DNA of 39,486 bases from an uncultured Clostridia bacterium (lineage in GTDB: Bacteria; Bacillota; Clostridia; Christensenellales; Aristaeellaceae), in NCBI GenBank assembly GCA_946542235.1, contig CAMNKK010000010.1:1-39486 (forward strand), written 5' to 3'. The notes under the pieces were generated by a model. The model did no database searches. It was given only the letters and a program-made list of their open reading frames with translations, and was not told the DNA's origin. A program made the position numbers and the translations under genes. Positions 37,738-39,486 of the stretch are shown here, one piece after another; position 1 is the stretch's first letter, and each line of letters begins with the position of its first letter.

Positions 37738-39486
37738 ATGGGAGTTCTTTATCCGCAGAACAATGCGGCGCGGACGACGGTGGATCTGGGCGGGATCTGG
37801 GATTTCCGCCTGCAGGGGGACAGCGGGTGGCAGCCGATTGCGGTGCCCGCTTCCTACAATGATCAGAGTCCGGATCCGAGGTTCCGGAATTTTGCCGGGG
37901 TTTCGGAATACCGCCGGAGGTTTACGATCCCTTCCGCCTGGAAGGGGCTGCGCTGGTTTCTGCGGTTCGACGCGGTGGCCCACAGCGCCGTCATTCTGCT
38001 GAACGGGCGGGAGATTGCGGCGCACCGGGGCGGCTTTCTGCCCTTTGAGGTGGAGCTGAACGGGCTGATGGAAGCGGGGGAAACCGCGGAGCTGACGGTC
38101 CGGGCGGACAACCGCATCAGCCATGACACGCTGCCCATCGGCACCGAGGGGGATACCGCCTTCTTCGGATCGGACAATCCGGGGATTCCTTCGGTGGAAG
38201 CGGGAAAGAAGTGGCAGCAGGAGCGCGGCATCAACCGGCCTGCCTTTGACTTTTTCAACTATACCGGGATTCAGCGGCCGGTGCGCCTGGCGGCTACGCC
38301 GAAGGCCTACATCCGGGATGTTACGCTGATTCCCTCGGTGAGCGGGGAAGTCCGCTATGAGGTGGAAACCTCGGACGCGGAGGGAGAAGTGCTGGTAGAG
38401 GCGCTGGACGCGGACGGGAATGCGGCGGCCCGCGCCAGCGGCCGGAAGGGGGTTCTGACGATTCCGCAGCCGAAGCTGTGGGAGCCCCGGCCGGGCACGC
38501 CCTATCTCTATACCGCCCGGATTTCCTTCGGGGAGGACCGGTATGAGCAGCCCTTCGGCATCCGGGAGGTCCGGGTGGAGGGAACCCGCTTCCTGATCAA
38601 CGGCAGGCCCTTCCGGTTCCACGGCCCCTGCAAGCACGAGGACAGCCCCTTTCACGGCCGGGGAATGGATCCCTGCCTGAATGTGACGGATGTGAACCTC
38701 TATCGCTGGCTGAATGCCAACTGCTTCCGGACCAGCCATTATCCCTACGCGGAGGAAATGTATCAGCTCTGCGACCGGGAGGGAATTGTGATCGTGGACG
38801 AAACCCCGGCCGTAGGCATGTGGGCGGATGAGCGGTACGGCTGGAACCTGGCGGACTACCACGGCCAGGTGCTGCGGGACATGATCGGCCGGGATAAAAA
38901 CCATCCCTGTGTGGTCATGTGGAGCCTGGGGAATGAACCGGATACGGAAAAGTATCCGGAGAAGGCATATGATTACTGGCGCCCCCTGTATGAGGCGGCG
39001 CACCGGCTGGATCCGCAGAACAGGCCTGTGACGGTGGTAGGGTGCCAGAACAGGTATGATGTGGATCAGGTGATCCGGTCCATGGATGTGGTCCTGATCA
39101 ACCGTTACTACGGCTGGTACAATCTGTCCGGCGACCTGGAGGCGGCCCGGTATGCTTTCCGGATGGAGCTGGACTGGTGGGAAAAGCAGCAGAAGCCCCT
39201 GATTCTTTCCGAATACGGCGCGGATACCGTCGCGGGACTGCATGGCGCGGTGGCGGAAATGTTTACGGAGGAATTCCAGGTGGCCTATTATGAGGCCATG
39301 AGCGAATGCCTGGATGAACGGGATTTTGTGATCGGGGAAATGCCCTGGAACTTTGCCGATTTTTCTACCTGCCAGGGGCCGATGCGGGTGGGCGGAAACC
39401 GGAAAGGCCTGTTTACCCGGGATCGCCGGCCGAAAATGGCAGCGCATTATTTCCGCCGCAGATGGGGGGAAATGGAGGCGCGGGAG
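37738..39486 (+). CDS. uidA: Beta-glucuronidase, glycoside hydrolase family 2 (3' end beyond window)
   Basis: 583 residues are visible and no stop is reached; compared with E. coli GusA (603) only about 20 residues should be missing. A sugar-binding jelly roll (about 10-185), an immunoglobulin-like domain and a TIM barrel are present in order. The acid/base is E400 (MWSLGNEPDT) and the nucleophile E492 (ILSEYGADTVAGLHG). N554-R-K556 in GGNRKGLFTRDRRPK is the Asn-x-Lys motif that binds the glucuronate carboxylate and separates glucuronidases from galactosidases. The stretch after DETPAVGMW is shorter than in E. coli and lacks the bulky active-site Loop 1. No signal peptide: cytosolic. RBS AGAGGGGAGAA; 24 bp after the GH88 gene. 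Confidence 0.93.
   Translation, partial: MGVLYPQNNAARTTVDLGGIWDFRLQGDSGWQPIAVPASYNDQSPDPRFRNFAGVSEYRRRFTIPSAWKGLRWFLRFDAVAHSAVILLNGREIAAHRGGFLPFEVELNGLMEAGETAELTVRADNRISHDTLPIGTEGDTAFFGSDNPGIPSVEAGKKWQQERGINRPAFDFFNYTGIQRPVRLAATPKAYIRDVTLIPSVSGEVRYEVETSDAEGEVLVEALDADGNAAARASGRKGVLTIPQPKLWEPRPGTPYLYTARISFGEDRYEQPFGIREVRVEGTRFLINGRPFRFHGPCKHEDSPFHGRGMDPCLNVTDVNLYRWLNANCFRTSHYPYAEEMYQLCDREGIVIVDETPAVGMWADERYGWNLADYHGQVLRDMIGRDKNHPCVVMWSLGNEPDTEKYPEKAYDYWRPLYEAAHRLDPQNRPVTVVGCQNRYDVDQVIRSMDVVLINRYYGWYNLSGDLEAARYAFRMELDWWEKQQKPLILSEYGADTVAGLHGAVAEMFTEEFQVAYYEAMSECLDERDFVIGEMPWNFADFSTCQGPMRVGGNRKGLFTRDRRPKMAAHYFRRRWGEMEARE

Noticed and set aside
36514..39447. A 977-residue minus-strand open frame opposite GH88 and the glucuronidase
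   Set aside because: It covers two genes with intact catalytic motifs on the plus strand and has no recognisable content of its own.
1..39486. CRISPR arrays, insertion sequences, tRNA or rRNA genes
   Set aside because: No regularly spaced repeats, transposase motifs or RNA-gene signatures were found on either strand by reading.

Overview
The window is a GC-rich (roughly 60%), densely coded piece of a Gram-positive anaerobe's chromosome. The evidence for an anaerobic gut or rumen clostridium is: strong AGGAGG-type ribosome binding sites, occasional TTG/GTG starts, sigma-A-type promoters, an indolepyruvate:ferredoxin oxidoreductase, many plant- and host-glycan glycosidases, and ATPase-less sugar ABC transporter operons. 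Heavy use of CGG for arginine and GGA/GGC for glycine looks uniform throughout. I see no phage, insertion sequence, CRISPR, tRNA or rRNA, so nothing argues for recent transfer. The exact genus cannot be read from the sequence; an uncultured, high-GC gut clostridial family (for example Aristaeellaceae-like) is a guess.

Layout. 1-126 is the tail of a sugar ABC permease, closed by a strong terminator. 185-3646 holds two divergent alpha-galactosidases (GH36 on minus, GH27 on plus). The GH27 gene continues into a tiny zinc-ribbon gene and an unrecognised 818-residue protein that looks carbohydrate-active. 6387-14771 is a minus-strand run of eight genes: an L,D-transpeptidase, an NadR-type NMN adenylyltransferase, the PnuC transporter, an unknown membrane protein, an unknown 330-residue protein, a radical SAM enzyme, a metallopeptidase-like/VWA protein and a MoxR-type AAA+ ATPase. 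The last five form the least explained block of the window.

14970-18631 encodes IorA, IorB and a phenylacetate-CoA ligase, a compact module interconverting aromatic 2-oxoacids, aryl-CoAs and aryl acids. It is followed by a MATE transporter fused to a SpoIIAB-like ATP-binding domain and by an XRE regulator with an S24 (LexA-like) domain. 21375-25208 holds a cytosolic NagZ-type GH3 (minus), a DUF1015 protein and a secreted GH5 endoglucanase. 25435-28662 is carB without carA. 28768-32062 is an acyltransferase-like protein, a 46-residue zinc ribbon that looks like a truncated larger protein, a flavin reductase and a MalY/PatB-type C-S lyase, joined by ATGA overlaps.

32078 to the end is the clearest regulon: a LacI-family repressor divergent from a solute-binding protein, two permeases, a GH88 unsaturated uronyl hydrolase and a GH2 beta-glucuronidase running off the window. 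Two near-identical CG-centred operator palindromes lie in the intergenic region, one beside the repressor's own promoter and one downstream of a TTGACA/17 bp/TAGTAT promoter. Together these genes would import uronic-acid-containing oligosaccharides and strip glucuronate from them in the cytoplasm.
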